Shown here: piece by piece, positions 11,876-20,124 of the stretch
How positions within the stretch are numbered: the first letter of the stretch is position 1
Layout of the letters: each line of letters opens with the position of its first letter
DNA from: Corynebacterium incognita
Lineage (GTDB): Bacteria; Actinomycetota; Actinomycetes; Mycobacteriales; Mycobacteriaceae
NCBI RefSeq assembly: GCF_014217255.1
Contig: NZ_CP059404.1
Span: forward strand, 1,550,001 to 1,614,000
DNA length: 64,000 nucleotides
Direction of reading: 5' to 3'
Translations under genes and position numbers: made by a program
Notes under the pieces: model-generated
Databases searched by the model: none
What the model saw: only the letters and a program-made list of their open reading frames with translations
What the model was told of the DNA's origin: nothing

Positions 11876-12892
11876 ATGACCACCGGCCAGACCCCGTCTC
11901 CAGGCCACGTTTCTCACGTGGACTTGGGTGATCCGCAGTTAAATGAGCGCATTGGTGCGGGGGTAGCGCACGTTGAGAAGCTGTTGCAGGACGAGCTGGC
12001 AACCGGCGAGAATTTTATTGCGGATAAGGTCTTGCACCTGCTGGAGGCCGGAGGTAAACGCTTCCGCCCGATGATGGCCCTTTTAGCTTCGGAGTTCGGC
12101 GAGACCCCGGGGACGGATAACGTGGTCACCGCGGCGGCATCGGTGGAAATGGTCCACCTAGCCACCTTGTATCACGATGACGTCATGGACGAGGCGGAAC
12201 GCCGCCGCGGCGTGGAAAGCGCCAATCATCGTTGGGACAACTCCGTGGCCATCCTCGCCGGCGACATGTTGTTGGCGCACTGTTCCCGGTTGATGTCGCG
12301 GTTGGATACCCACACGGTGGAGCGCTTCGCGAAGACTTTCCAGGAGCTCGTGACAGGCCAGATGCGGGAAACCCTAGGCGCCGGGGAGGCCAACGCGGTG
12401 GAGCACTACACCCAGGTCATCAAGGAAAAGACCGCGGTCCTCATCGCATCGGCTGGCTACCTCGGCGCTTACCACGCGGGTGCCAAGCTGGAGCACGCGC
12501 AGGCCTTGCATCGCATCGGCGGCTACATCGGCATGATGTTCCAGATCGTCGATGACGTCATCGATATTTTCTCCGATCGCGAGGAATCTGGGAAGACCCC
12601 GGGAACCGATCTGCGCGAAGGTGTGTTCACCCTGCCCGTGCTCTACGCCCTGCAGGAAGAGGGTGAGGTCGGCGACCAGCTACGGACACTGCTCACGGGC
12701 CCGTTGACCAACGACGCCGAGGTGAGCCGCGCCATTGCGTTGTTGCGCCAGTCCGGTGGTCGCGAGCGCGCGCTTGCCGACGTCCGCGAGTACCTCGCGC
12801 TCGTCAATGAGGAACTGGATGGGCTGCCGGATATTGCGGCCGCCCAGGCGCTGCGCATGTTGTCGCGCTACACCATCGATCGCGTCGGCTAA
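11876..12892 (+). CDS. Long-chain trans-polyprenyl diphosphate synthase
   Basis: Class I prenyltransferase, 338 residues, with both aspartate-rich motifs: DDVMD (101-105) and DDVID (226-230), plus GGKRFRP (59-65) and GTDLREGVFTLP. It condenses isopentenyl diphosphate onto an allylic primer to make the side chain of menaquinone; the exact chain length cannot be read from sequence. The homologue beside the men genes of M. tuberculosis is grcC1. AAGGA lies 11 bases before the ATG, and a TAAGAT -10-like hexamer about 55 bases upstream suggests its own promoter, divergent from the reductase gene. Confidence 0.9.
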   Translation: MTTGQTPSPGHVSHVDLGDPQLNERIGAGVAHVEKLLQDELATGENFIADKVLHLLEAGGKRFRPMMALLASEFGETPGTDNVVTAAASVEMVHLATLYHDDVMDEAERRRGVESANHRWDNSVAILAGDMLLAHCSRLMSRLDTHTVERFAKTFQELVTGQMRETLGAGEANAVEHYTQVIKEKTAVLIASAGYLGAYHAGAKLEHAQALHRIGGYIGMMFQIVDDVIDIFSDREESGKTPGTDLREGVFTLPVLYALQEEGEVGDQLRTLLTGPLTNDAEVSRAIALLRQSGGRERALADVREYLALVNEELDGLPDIAAAQALRMLSRYTIDRVG

Positions 12893-12991
12893 CCTGCCGC
12901 GGCGCCACCCCGGCAGGTTCATCTACCTGCCGATTTGCGTGCAGTAGGTAGGTGCGTAGTAAAGTACTAACTCGCACCCGAACAGGTGCTT

Positions 12992-13076
12992 GCCAGGTTG
13001 CCCGAGCGGCCAAAGGGAGCGGACTGTAAATCCGCCGGCATTGCCTTCAGAAGTTCGAATCTTCTACCTGGCACCA
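12992..13076 (+). tRNA. tRNA-Tyr (GTA)
   Basis: The acceptor arms GCCAGGT and ACCTGGC pair perfectly. The anticodon loop carries GTA (13026-13028), a long variable arm marks a class II tRNA, the T-loop is TTCGAAT, and CCA is encoded at 13074-13076. Confidence 0.95.
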
Positions 13077-13079
13077 GAT

Positions 13080-13118
13080 ACCGCCACCTTCTCTTTCAGG
13101 AGGTGGCGGTTGTGCTTT
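13080..13118 (+). terminator. Terminator after tRNA-Tyr
   Basis: ACCGCCACCT (13080-13089) pairs with AGGTGGCGGT (13101-13110) across an 11-base loop. It is followed by TGTGCTTTT. Confidence 0.75.
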
Positions 13119-13356
13119 TCGCGCTTCCTCCCCGACGCTGAGCCCTTAACCCAACGCTGCCAGTGCTCGGTTCGCCGCGCGTGGGGAGCCCGCGAAGAAT
13201 CGGGGCAAAAGGACGGCGATTAAGTGTGCTTCAAACGCCGTGGAAACCGGCTCTGACCCGGCGATTTGTTTTGTTTAAGCGATATGGGTTAACCTTTCTA
13301 AGGCTTCAGCGAGAGCCGGTAAAAATAAAAACACCGAATATCGCATAGAGGCTAGC

Positions 13357-13429
13357 GCCCCCTTAGCTCAGTCGGCAGAGCGTTTCCATGGTAAGGAAAA
13401 GGTCGTCAGTTCGATTCTGACAGGGGGCT
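13357..13429 (+). tRNA. tRNA-Thr (GGT)
   Basis: The acceptor arms GCCCCCT and AGGGGGC pair. The D-arm is TAGCTCAGTCGGCAGAGC, the anticodon is GGT (13390-13392) in loop ATGGTAA, and the T-loop is TTCGATT. The terminal CCA is not encoded. Confidence 0.95.
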
Positions 13430-13498
13430 CTGTTTATTTCTACGGTCGGCGCCCCTAGAATGGGCGGCGCGGACATACACGCAGGGATGAACGTGGAT

Positions 13499-13572
13499 GG
13501 CGATGTAGCTCAGTTGGTGAGAGCGCACGACTCATAATCGTGAGGTCGAGAGTTCGAATCTCTCCATCGCTA
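13499..13572 (+). tRNA. tRNA-Met (CAT), elongator type
   Basis: GGCGATG pairs with CATCGCT, with a G-U at the first pair, and the discriminator is A. The anticodon is CAT (13533-13535) and the T-loop TTCGAAT. It lacks the initiator's C1-A72 mismatch and three-GC anticodon stem, so it is elongator Met. A lysidine-modified Ile tRNA with CAT cannot be excluded by eye. Confidence 0.9.
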
Positions 13573-13666
13573 CTGGCTCCACTCAAGCTAGGTACCGCTT
13601 GTTCTGCAAGCATTCCAGCTCTGGTAGGGTTATGCGTGCTATCTTCGCAAGAAGGTCGGTACACAT

Positions 13667-13742
13667 AGGGGCGTGGCGCAATTGGTAGCGCAACGGTCTC
13701 CAAAACCGTAGGTTGCAGGTTCGAGTCCTGTCGCCCCTGCCA
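13667..13742 (+). tRNA. tRNA-Trp (CCA)
   Basis: AGGGGCG pairs with CGCCCCT, the anticodon is CCA (13700-13702), the T-loop is TTCGAGT, and CCA is encoded at 13740-13742. It lies 22 bases before secE, the usual corynebacterial arrangement. Confidence 0.95.
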
Positions 13743-13764
13743 AACAAACTTTCAGGAGGACGCT

Positions 13765-14094
13765 GTGAGCGAGAAACAGCCAGACACTCAGGGAGCTGCA
13801 CGCCCCACTGGTAAGCGCCAGATGGCTGGTGTTCAGGGCACTTCTTCCGCCGCATACACTGAAAAGCGCATTGAGCGCGCGGAGACCTCTGATGATTCCA
13901 CCAAGACTGGTGGCGGCGTTGGTTCCTTCGTCCCGGAGGTTGTCACCGAGGTAAAGAAGGTCGTGTGGCCCACCAGCAAGGAAATGGTTCAGTATACGCT
14001 GATTACCTTCGCCTTCCTCATTGTTCTCACCGCGCTGGTATGGGGCGTCGACACGCTCACCGGCCTCGGAGTTGAGAAGATTCTGGTGCCTTAG
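13765..14094 (+). CDS. secE: Preprotein translocase subunit SecE
   Basis: Essential small subunit of the SecYEG channel. The 109 residues begin with a charged, flexible 60-residue extension. The conserved core follows: FVPEVVTEVKKVVWPTSKEM (an amphipathic surface helix), then one membrane helix YTLITFAFLIVLTALVWGVD. The GTG start at 13765 has AGGAGG six bases upstream. The gene follows tRNA-Trp and precedes nusG, the standard order. Confidence 0.95.
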   Translation: MSEKQPDTQGAARPTGKRQMAGVQGTSSAAYTEKRIERAETSDDSTKTGGGVGSFVPEVVTEVKKVVWPTSKEMVQYTLITFAFLIVLTALVWGVDTLTGLGVEKILVP

Positions 14095-14118
14095 GTACAC
14101 TGCTGTAAAAGCTTGAAA

Positions 14119-14151
14119 ATCCCGCTGGTCCCGCAAGGGGCACAGCGGGAT
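14119..14151 (+). terminator. Hairpin between secE and nusG
   Basis: ATCCCGCTG (14119-14127) pairs with CAGCGGGAT (14143-14151), followed by AATTTATTG. It may attenuate read-through from secE into nusG. Confidence 0.65.
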
Positions 14152-14242
14152 AATTTATTGTCTAGGCTCGCGGCGCGGCCACCGGCGTAAGCTGGGGGCA
14201 ACACGGCACGAACCTGATTCGAAGATGGAGTAGTAGAACACC

Positions 14243-15097
14243 ATGAGCGACGAGAACACTCTGGACGCACAGGACGTCACCACCGATGCCCCGGCACACG
14301 AGCCGACCTTTGAGGAGGCTGCTGCTGCCGCCGTAGCGGAAAACGAAGCAGCGAAGGCCGCCGAGGCTGACGCAGCCGCGGAGTCTGCTGACACCGTCGA
14401 GGGAGCTGCTGAGGAAGCTGCCGCTCCAGCCGCGCAGGACGACGCCGAAGCCGACGCAGAATACCGCAAGCGCCTGCGCGACTATACCAAGGAGCTCAAG
14501 AAGCTCCCGGGTGAGTGGTACATCATCCAGTGCTACTCCGGCTACGAGAACAAGGTGAAGACCAACCTCGACATGCGTGCGCAGACCCTCGAGGTGGAGG
14601 ACTACATCTTCGACGTGGTCGTTCCTCTCGAACAGGTCATTGAGAAGAAGGACGGCAAGAAGAAGATCGTCAAGCGCAAGCTTCTTCCGGGCTACGTCCT
14701 CGTCCGCATGGAGCTCAACGACCGCGCCTGGTCGGTGGTACGCGATACCCCGGGTGTGACCAGCTTCGTGGGCAACGAAGGCAACGCCACCGTGGTGAAG
14801 CCACGCGACGTCGCCAAGTTCCTCATGCCCAAGCAGACCGCCGACGGCGAGGATACTGCAGTATCTGCCGACGGCGAGCAGGTCATCGCGATGCCGGAGG
14901 TTGAGGAAAAGCCGAAGGTTGCCCACGACTTCAAGGAAGGCGAGGCCGTCACCATTCTGTCCGGCGCCCTGGCTTCCGTCTCCGCTACGATTTCCTCCAT
15001 CGACGAGGAGACCGGCAAGATCCAGGCCCTCGTGTCCATCTTCGGCCGCGAAACCCCGGTGGAGCTCACCGCCGATCAGATCGAGCGCATCTCCTAA
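14243..15097 (+). CDS. nusG: Transcription elongation/antitermination factor NusG
   Basis: Binds RNA polymerase and links it to Rho or the ribosome. Of 284 residues, about 85 at the N-terminus form an Ala/Glu/Asp-rich acidic extension. The NGN domain follows (EWYIIQCYSGYENKVKTNL, LLPGYVLVRMELNDRAW, VGNEGNATVVKPRDV), then a linker and the C-terminal KOW domain (FKEGEAVTILSGALASVSAT to the end). The acidic leader is an actinobacterial trait, absent from E. coli NusG. The ATG at 14243 follows a weak ribosome-binding region. Confidence 0.95.
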   Translation: MSDENTLDAQDVTTDAPAHEPTFEEAAAAAVAENEAAKAAEADAAAESADTVEGAAEEAAAPAAQDDAEADAEYRKRLRDYTKELKKLPGEWYIIQCYSGYENKVKTNLDMRAQTLEVEDYIFDVVVPLEQVIEKKDGKKKIVKRKLLPGYVLVRMELNDRAWSVVRDTPGVTSFVGNEGNATVVKPRDVAKFLMPKQTADGEDTAVSADGEQVIAMPEVEEKPKVAHDFKEGEAVTILSGALASVSATISSIDEETGKIQALVSIFGRETPVELTADQIERIS

Positions 15098-15143
15098 AGA
15101 CGACGTTAACGCGCCTGTGTAGGCCACATAGGCCACTACTGGA

Positions 15144-15190
15144 CACCGCAGCCCACCACCCGACAGCGATTTGGGTGGTGGGCTGCGGTG
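15144..15190 (+). terminator. Strong terminator after nusG
   Basis: An 18-bp perfect stem: CACCGCAGCCCACCACCC (15144-15161) against GGGTGGTGGGCTGCGGTG (15173-15190), loop 11 bases. Few T residues follow. It should separate secE-nusG from rplK-rplA. Confidence 0.75.
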
Positions 15191-15332
15191 ATCTACACTT
15201 AGACCTCGTGCGTTCTTCGGGACGCGCATTCATAGACCATAATTCTCCCCGGTGGCTGGCAGCCCCAGCATCCGGACGGCCCTTGTTATTCATCGTGGCG
15301 AGGCGCCGGTAACACAGGAAGTAGGTAATTCG

Positions 15333-15776
15333 ATGGCTCCGAAGAAGAAGGTCACTGGCCTCATTAAGCTGCAGATCCAGGCCGGTCAGGCTAACCCGGC
15401 TCCGCCGGTTGGCCCGGCACTGGGTGCTCACGGCGTGAACATCATGGAGTTCTGCAAGGCTTACAACGCTGCGACTGAGAACCAGCGCGGCAACGTTGTG
15501 CCAGTGGAAATCACCGTCTACGAAGACCGCTCCTTCGATTTCAAGCTCAAGACCCCGCCGGCTGCAAAGCTCCTGCTGAAGGCCGCTGGCCTGCAGAAGG
15601 GCTCCGGCGTTCCGCACACCGACAAGGTGGGCAAGGTCACCTTCGAGCAGTGCAAGGAAATTGCACAGACCAAGTTCGAGGACCTCAACGCTCGTGACAT
15701 CGAGAACGGCGCCCGCATCATCGCCGGCACCGCTCGCTCCATGGGCATCGACGTCGAGGGTATCCCGGCTAAGTAA
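15333..15776 (+). CDS. rplK: 50S ribosomal protein L11
   Basis: Part of the GTPase-associated centre and target of thiopeptides. The 147 residues start [20 protein letters not shown] and keep the glycine/proline hinge [20 protein letters not shown] and the rRNA-binding C-terminal domain ([27 protein letters not shown]). The ATG at 15333 has AGGAAGTAGG upstream. It is followed after 90 bases by rplA. Confidence 0.97.
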   Translation: MAPKKKVTGLIKLQIQAGQANPAPPVGPALGAHGVNIMEFCKAYNAATENQRGNVVPVEITVYEDRSFDFKLKTPPAAKLLLKAAGLQKGSGVPHTDKVGKVTFEQCKEIAQTKFEDLNARDIENGARIIAGTARSMGIDVEGIPAK

Positions 15777-15866
15777 GCCAGGCACCCTCGCCGCACACGT
15801 GGGAGGGCCGACCCGGCCCATCAACAACCACGACAATCCGCATCACTATTTTTAAGGAATTGAAAA

Positions 15867-16574
15867 ATGGGCTCTAAGTCTAAGGCATACAAGGCAGCCG
15901 CTGAACTGGTTGACCGCTCCCGTCTGTACTCTCCGATCGAGGCTGTGAAGCTGGCCAAGGAGACCTCCTCCAAGAACCACGACGCCACCGTCGACGTCGC
16001 CATGCGCCTGGGCGTTGACCCGCGCAAGGCTGACCAGCTCGTGCGTGGCACCGTGTCCCTGCCTCACGGCACCGGTAAGACCGTCCGCGTGGCTGTCTTC
16101 GCCGAGGGTGAGAAGGCTACTGCCGCTGAAGAGGCTGGCGCTGACATCGTCGGCACCGAGGTTCTGCTGGAGCAGATCAACGAGGGCAAGCTCGACTTCG
16201 ACGTCGCGATTGCTACCCCGGACCAGATGGCCAAGGTTGGCCGTGTGGCCCGCGTCCTGGGCCCGCGTGGCCTCATGCCGAACCCGAAGACCGGCACCGT
16301 GACCGCTGACGTGGCTAAGGCCATCCAGGAAGTCAAGGGCGGCAAGATCTCCTTCCGCGTGGACAAGGCTGCTAACCTGCACGCCATGATTGGTAAGGCT
16401 TCCTTCGACGCCGAGAAGCTGGCTGAGAACTACGGCGCACTCATGGACGAGCTGCAGCGTATCAAGCCTTCTTCCGCCAAGGGCATCTACATCAAGAAGG
16501 CCACCATCTCCACCACTTTCGGCCCGGGCATCCCGGTCGATATTTCGGTGCAGAAGAACTACGCCGAGGCTTAA
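15867..16574 (+). CDS. rplA: 50S ribosomal protein L1
   Basis: Forms the L1 stalk at the tRNA exit site and in many bacteria represses its own operon. The 235-residue chain has the family landmarks [40 protein letters not shown] and [25 protein letters not shown] precedes the ATG. It is the last gene of the rplK-rplA pair before a terminator. Confidence 0.97.
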   Translation: MGSKSKAYKAAAELVDRSRLYSPIEAVKLAKETSSKNHDATVDVAMRLGVDPRKADQLVRGTVSLPHGTGKTVRVAVFAEGEKATAAEEAGADIVGTEVLLEQINEGKLDFDVAIATPDQMAKVGRVARVLGPRGLMPNPKTGTVTADVAKAIQEVKGGKISFRVDKAANLHAMIGKASFDAEKLAENYGALMDELQRIKPSSAKGIYIKKATISTTFGPGIPVDISVQKNYAEA

Positions 16575-16611
16575 ATAGCTTCCAGTGACGCTGTCTGGCG
16601 CCGCTGCTTCT

Positions 16612-16671
16612 CGACGCCCACCTGGCTTAACCCCGCAGTGTCCCTGCGGCGAGCGAGGTGGGCGTCGTTTT
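16612..16671. terminator. Terminator between rplA and the AIM24-family gene
   Basis: CGACGCCCACCT (16612-16623) pairs with AGGTGGGCGTCG (16656-16667), with an inner hairpin CCGCAG...CTGCGG, and is followed by TTTTG. It lies between two convergent genes. Confidence 0.8.
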
Positions 16672-16710
16672 GTCAGCTTTTCGCACAAAAATGAGTGGGC
16701 ACAACAAACG

Positions 16711-17439
16711 TTAACTTAAGAGATCGCCGAGACCGCTGCCACGTGAAGAGTTTGAGTCGCCGGCGATGTTGTCGAGCAGGTTGCCCTCAGAAGGCTGGAC
16801 GATGACGAGGCCTTGGCCGCCGAAGGCAAGCTGGAAGGACTCGCCGGTGCCGCCGTGGAGGAAGGACTTCAGGCCGCCGGAGAAGTCAGTATTCACCTGC
16901 ATGGACACGCCGCTGGTCCATAGGACTGCGGCCTGGGGATCGGCGAATGTCGGAGCCTCAGTGACGTCGAGGGCCAAGGGATCGCCATCTGTAGTGATGG
17001 CGACGAAGCCACTACCGCGCAGGGTGACGTTGAACAGACCGCCGGCCATGACGCCACCGCCCTTGATTCGGTGGATGTCCCACTCGATGGAAGAAGAGAA
17101 GGCGAGGACGTTCTTTCCGTTGACGGAGACCATGTCATTTTCGAGGTAGAAGACCTGAATCTCCTTCGCCTGTTCCGCAAGGAAGACCTGGCCGTTGCCG
17201 GACATCTCCATCATCTCGACACCCTCGCCGGTAGTGGCCTTCTTGATCATCTTGCCCAAGCCGCCAGAGCCGCGGTTTTGGAAGCGCACGTCGCCCTGGT
17301 AAGCCACCATCGATCCCACCTTGGCCTGAATTGGGCCGTAGCCCATGTTGAGCTTGAGCAACTTCTTGTTCTGCTGCACAAACTGATCGTTGGACTGGTT
17401 TTCGTTGAAAGACTGGAAAAGCTGACCGTGCAAAGGCAT
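16711..17439 (-). CDS. AIM24-family (TIGR00266-like) protein
   Basis: The 242 residues are rich in beta-strand and glycine, with stretches such as GDVRFQNRGSGGLGKMIKKA, NGQVFLAEQAKEIQVFYLEN, GVMAGGLFNVTLRGSGFVAI and LAFGGQGLVIVQP. This pattern matches the AIM24 family, a trimeric fold whose bacterial role is not established. There is no signal peptide or membrane helix. The ATG at 17439 is supported by AGGAAGGA five to seven bases upstream. It is a single gene pointing against the ribosomal operons on both sides. Confidence 0.8.
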   Translation of the reverse strand: MPLHGQLFQSFNENQSNDQFVQQNKKLLKLNMGYGPIQAKVGSMVAYQGDVRFQNRGSGGLGKMIKKATTGEGVEMMEMSGNGQVFLAEQAKEIQVFYLENDMVSVNGKNVLAFSSSIEWDIHRIKGGGVMAGGLFNVTLRGSGFVAITTDGDPLALDVTEAPTFADPQAAVLWTSGVSMQVNTDFSGGLKSFLHGGTGESFQLAFGGQGLVIVQPSEGNLLDNIAGDSNSSRGSGLGDLLS

Positions 17440-17589
17440 GGGAGTTCCTTCCTGTGGGGGACGATTAGCTCCCATGTTAGGTGAGAACGGACGCGATTTT
17501 GTTCCTGATGGCAGTGCTTGTAGGATAAGCACACGAAGTTTGAAGTGCTGGTAAATGCCAGTGCAACTCAAGTTTCACCGAAGACCGTT

Positions 17590-17710
17590 GGTCGCCTACT
17601 AGCTAGGCTGAAAGTTCCCTCACCTTTAGGGACGGCCCACGCAGGAGTCACTTGTGTACCCCTCCTTTACTGTGAGTGTGTGCCCCGTGCTCTTGTACGG
17701 GGCTTTCTTT
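17590..17710 (+). promoter_or_regulatory. rplJ-rplL leader (L10 leader-like) with terminator hairpin
   Basis: The untranslated leader before rplJ contains a GC-rich segment (17628-17675) that resembles the L10-binding leader of bacterial rplJL operons. It ends in GCCCCGT (17682-17688) pairing with ACGGGGC (17697-17703), followed by TTTCTTT. Feedback control by L10-L12 binding is known for this operon in other bacteria. The hairpin with its T-run adds a possible attenuation step here. Confidence 0.6.
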
Positions 17711-17768
17711 ATTGGAAAGTCCCGGCGGAAACATAAAGAGATGTTTTGGAAGGAGGCGAGTATTAAAC

Positions 17769-18290
17769 ATGGCAAATCCGAAGAACGAAAAGGACCTCAA
17801 GCTCATCCGCGAGAAGCTGGATGGTGCTAGCTCCGTGTTCATCACCGAGTACCGTGGTCTGACCGTTGCGCAGCTGGCTGACCTTCGTAACCAGCTGGGT
17901 TTCGATGTTGAGTACTCCGTCGCCAAGAACACCCTCTTCAAGATCGCTGCTCAGGAAAAGGGCATCGAGGGCCTTGACGAGCACCTGACCGGCCCAACCG
18001 CTTTCGCCTTCATTAAGGGCGAGGCTGTTGACGCCGCTAAGGTCTTCAAGAAATTCGCTGAAGACAACCAGGCGCTCATCGTCAAGGGTGGCTACATGGA
18101 CGGCAACGCACTGTCTGCCGACCAGGTTAAGGCCATCGCTGAGCTGGACAACCGCGAGACCACTCTCGCAAAGCTGGCTGGCGCGATGAAGGGTTCTATG
18201 GCAAAGGCTGCAGCTGTATTCAACGCTCCTGCTACCAAGATGGTCCGCACCGCAGCGGCCCTGCAGGACAAGAAGCAAGCAGAAGCTTAA
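17769..18290 (+). CDS. rplJ: 50S ribosomal protein L10
   Basis: Anchors the L7/L12 dimers on the GTPase stalk and represses its own operon. The 173-residue chain begins [17 protein letters not shown] and contains [20 protein letters not shown] and [12 protein letters not shown]. The C-terminal helix that binds L12 ends the chain. AAGGAGG lies 12 bases before the ATG. rplL follows after 108 bases. Confidence 0.97.
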   Translation: MANPKNEKDLKLIREKLDGASSVFITEYRGLTVAQLADLRNQLGFDVEYSVAKNTLFKIAAQEKGIEGLDEHLTGPTAFAFIKGEAVDAAKVFKKFAEDNQALIVKGGYMDGNALSADQVKAIAELDNRETTLAKLAGAMKGSMAKAAAVFNAPATKMVRTAAALQDKKQAEA

Positions 18291-18398
18291 ATCGCATTGT
18301 CCGCCACACGGCGGGGATGCGGAAAACTACACACGATTCACACGTTTTAGTCCTTACTCACTACCCGGACTAGAACACACTAGGAAAGGATGCCAATC

Positions 18399-18788
<390 letters not shown>

Positions 18789-18829
18789 TTCCCTGAATTA
18801 CGCTCTCGTGGCCTAACGGCCACACACCG

Positions 18830-18866
18830 AATCCCGGTTCCTCCTGTGCGGAGGGGCCGGGATTTT
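18830..18866 (+). terminator. Terminator after rplL
   Basis: AATCCCGG (18830-18837) pairs with CCGGGATT (18857-18864), with inner CCTC/GGAG pairing, and runs into TTTTGCTGTT. Confidence 0.85.
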
Positions 18867-18953
18867 GCTGTTCATGCCACTGTGTGGACTGAATAAGGGA
18901 GTGGTACGTGCCGCAGGGGAGTGTTGTGGCGCTGGTCCGCGGCGGTGGGGCGG

Positions 18954-18959
18954 TAAAAT
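18954..18959 (+). promoter_or_regulatory. -10 hexamer TAAAAT for the leaderless DUF3068 gene
   Basis: TAAAAT ends eight bases before the ATG at 18968 and no ribosome-binding site lies between them. Confidence 0.5.
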
Positions 18960-18967
18960 ACCCACTC

Positions 18968-19930
18968 ATGTTGCCCAAGTCCCGAATCTTTGCCGCGCTG
19001 GTGTTTGGCCTCGGCGTCGCCCTGCTGGTGGCGGGGCTGGTCATGCCGCGCTTTATTAGCGTGGACGCGCGACTGCCGTTGGACTTGGCGGCCACCACCT
19101 GGACGCTGCGGGACGAGTCGGGCAAGGCCCGTGTCACGAGCGCGAAAGGTAGCGACGACTACGAGGGGCCACTTGCTATCCAGACGCACATGGATATCCG
19201 CCCGCCCGCGGACATGGACGCCACCGCGGTGCGCATCGGGCGCACTGTCATGCGCGGCGAGGATCCGGCGAAGGGCGAGAACTTGTTGAGCGCCGGTGTG
19301 TGGAGCTTCACGCTGGATCGTGTCACGGGTCAGGCGCTGGATGAGGCGAAGCTGTCGCACACCCCGGCCACCCCGGTGGATAACGTGGCCGTTGATGGCT
19401 ACTGGTTGAAGTTCCCGATGGACGCTGAGAAGACCAACTACCCGGTCTTTGACGTGACGCTGCGCAAGGCGTCCGAGGCGGTGTTCCAGGAGGAACTGCA
19501 GTGGGAGGGGCGCACGGTGTATCGCTACCGGCAAGAGATTGCGCCGACGAACGTCGCCAAGCTGTATCCGGCGCTGGGGAACACGGCGTCGATAGGCGAG
19601 GGGGAGGACGCCAAGGAAGCCTTTTTGTACCACTCCGCACAGCGGGACCTGTTTGTTGACCAACAGACGGGCTTGCTTGTCGACGCCGATGTAACAATCG
19701 ACGACTACTACGGCGACGATAAGGGGGAGCGCAAGGCCACGGCGCTGAAGTTCGAGGGCTCGATGAGCGAGGAAGATACGGCGGAGCTCTTGGCCGCGGC
19801 GGAAGATTTCCCCGAGGCGGAGCTTGCAAACACTGTCCGATGGGTTATGGTGGCGATGGGAGCGCTGCTCGCCGCGATTGGACTAGCGGGCACTTTTGGT
19901 GTATTCGCTCGCCTTGCAAAGCGTAGGTAG
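18968..19930 (+). CDS. DUF3068 ('porin PorA family') protein
   Basis: The 320 residues have one N-terminal membrane helix (IFAALVFGLGVALLVAGLV), a large extracytoplasmic domain with DATAVRIGRTVMRGED, SFTLDRVTGQ, GYWLKFPMDAEKTNYPVFD and DQQTGLLVDADVTID, and one C-terminal membrane helix. This layout is that of the DUF3068 family in Corynebacteriales, sometimes labelled porin PorA family without proof of pore activity. The start at 18968 is set by the -10 hexamer eight bases upstream. It is a single gene just before rpoB. Confidence 0.8.
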   Translation: MLPKSRIFAALVFGLGVALLVAGLVMPRFISVDARLPLDLAATTWTLRDESGKARVTSAKGSDDYEGPLAIQTHMDIRPPADMDATAVRIGRTVMRGEDPAKGENLLSAGVWSFTLDRVTGQALDEAKLSHTPATPVDNVAVDGYWLKFPMDAEKTNYPVFDVTLRKASEAVFQEELQWEGRTVYRYRQEIAPTNVAKLYPALGNTASIGEGEDAKEAFLYHSAQRDLFVDQQTGLLVDADVTIDDYYGDDKGERKATALKFEGSMSEEDTAELLAAAEDFPEAELANTVRWVMVAMGALLAAIGLAGTFGVFARLAKRR

Positions 19931-20011
19931 ATGGTATAAGCTCATTCGTTGCGCTGGAATCGTGAATTTCAGGCACATTTAGCCTTTTCAGGCGGTGATG
20001 GAAAAGCCGAC

Positions 20012-20037
20012 TTGACAAGGTGATTTTGTGCTATCTG
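20012..20037 (+). promoter_or_regulatory. Candidate rpoBC promoter
   Basis: A consensus -35 TTGACA (20012-20017) is followed by TATCTG (20032-20037), but the 14-base spacer is shorter than ideal. It would give a leader of roughly 80 bases containing a CTTTCCG/CGGAAAG hairpin just before rpoB. Confidence 0.3.
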
Positions 20038-20124
20038 GACCCGCGATCTCCACAGCAGACCGAATGCTAAATTTACCAGCGGTTTTGCTTTCCGTAAGCC
20101 AGAGCGGAAAGTGATCCGCGTGAG

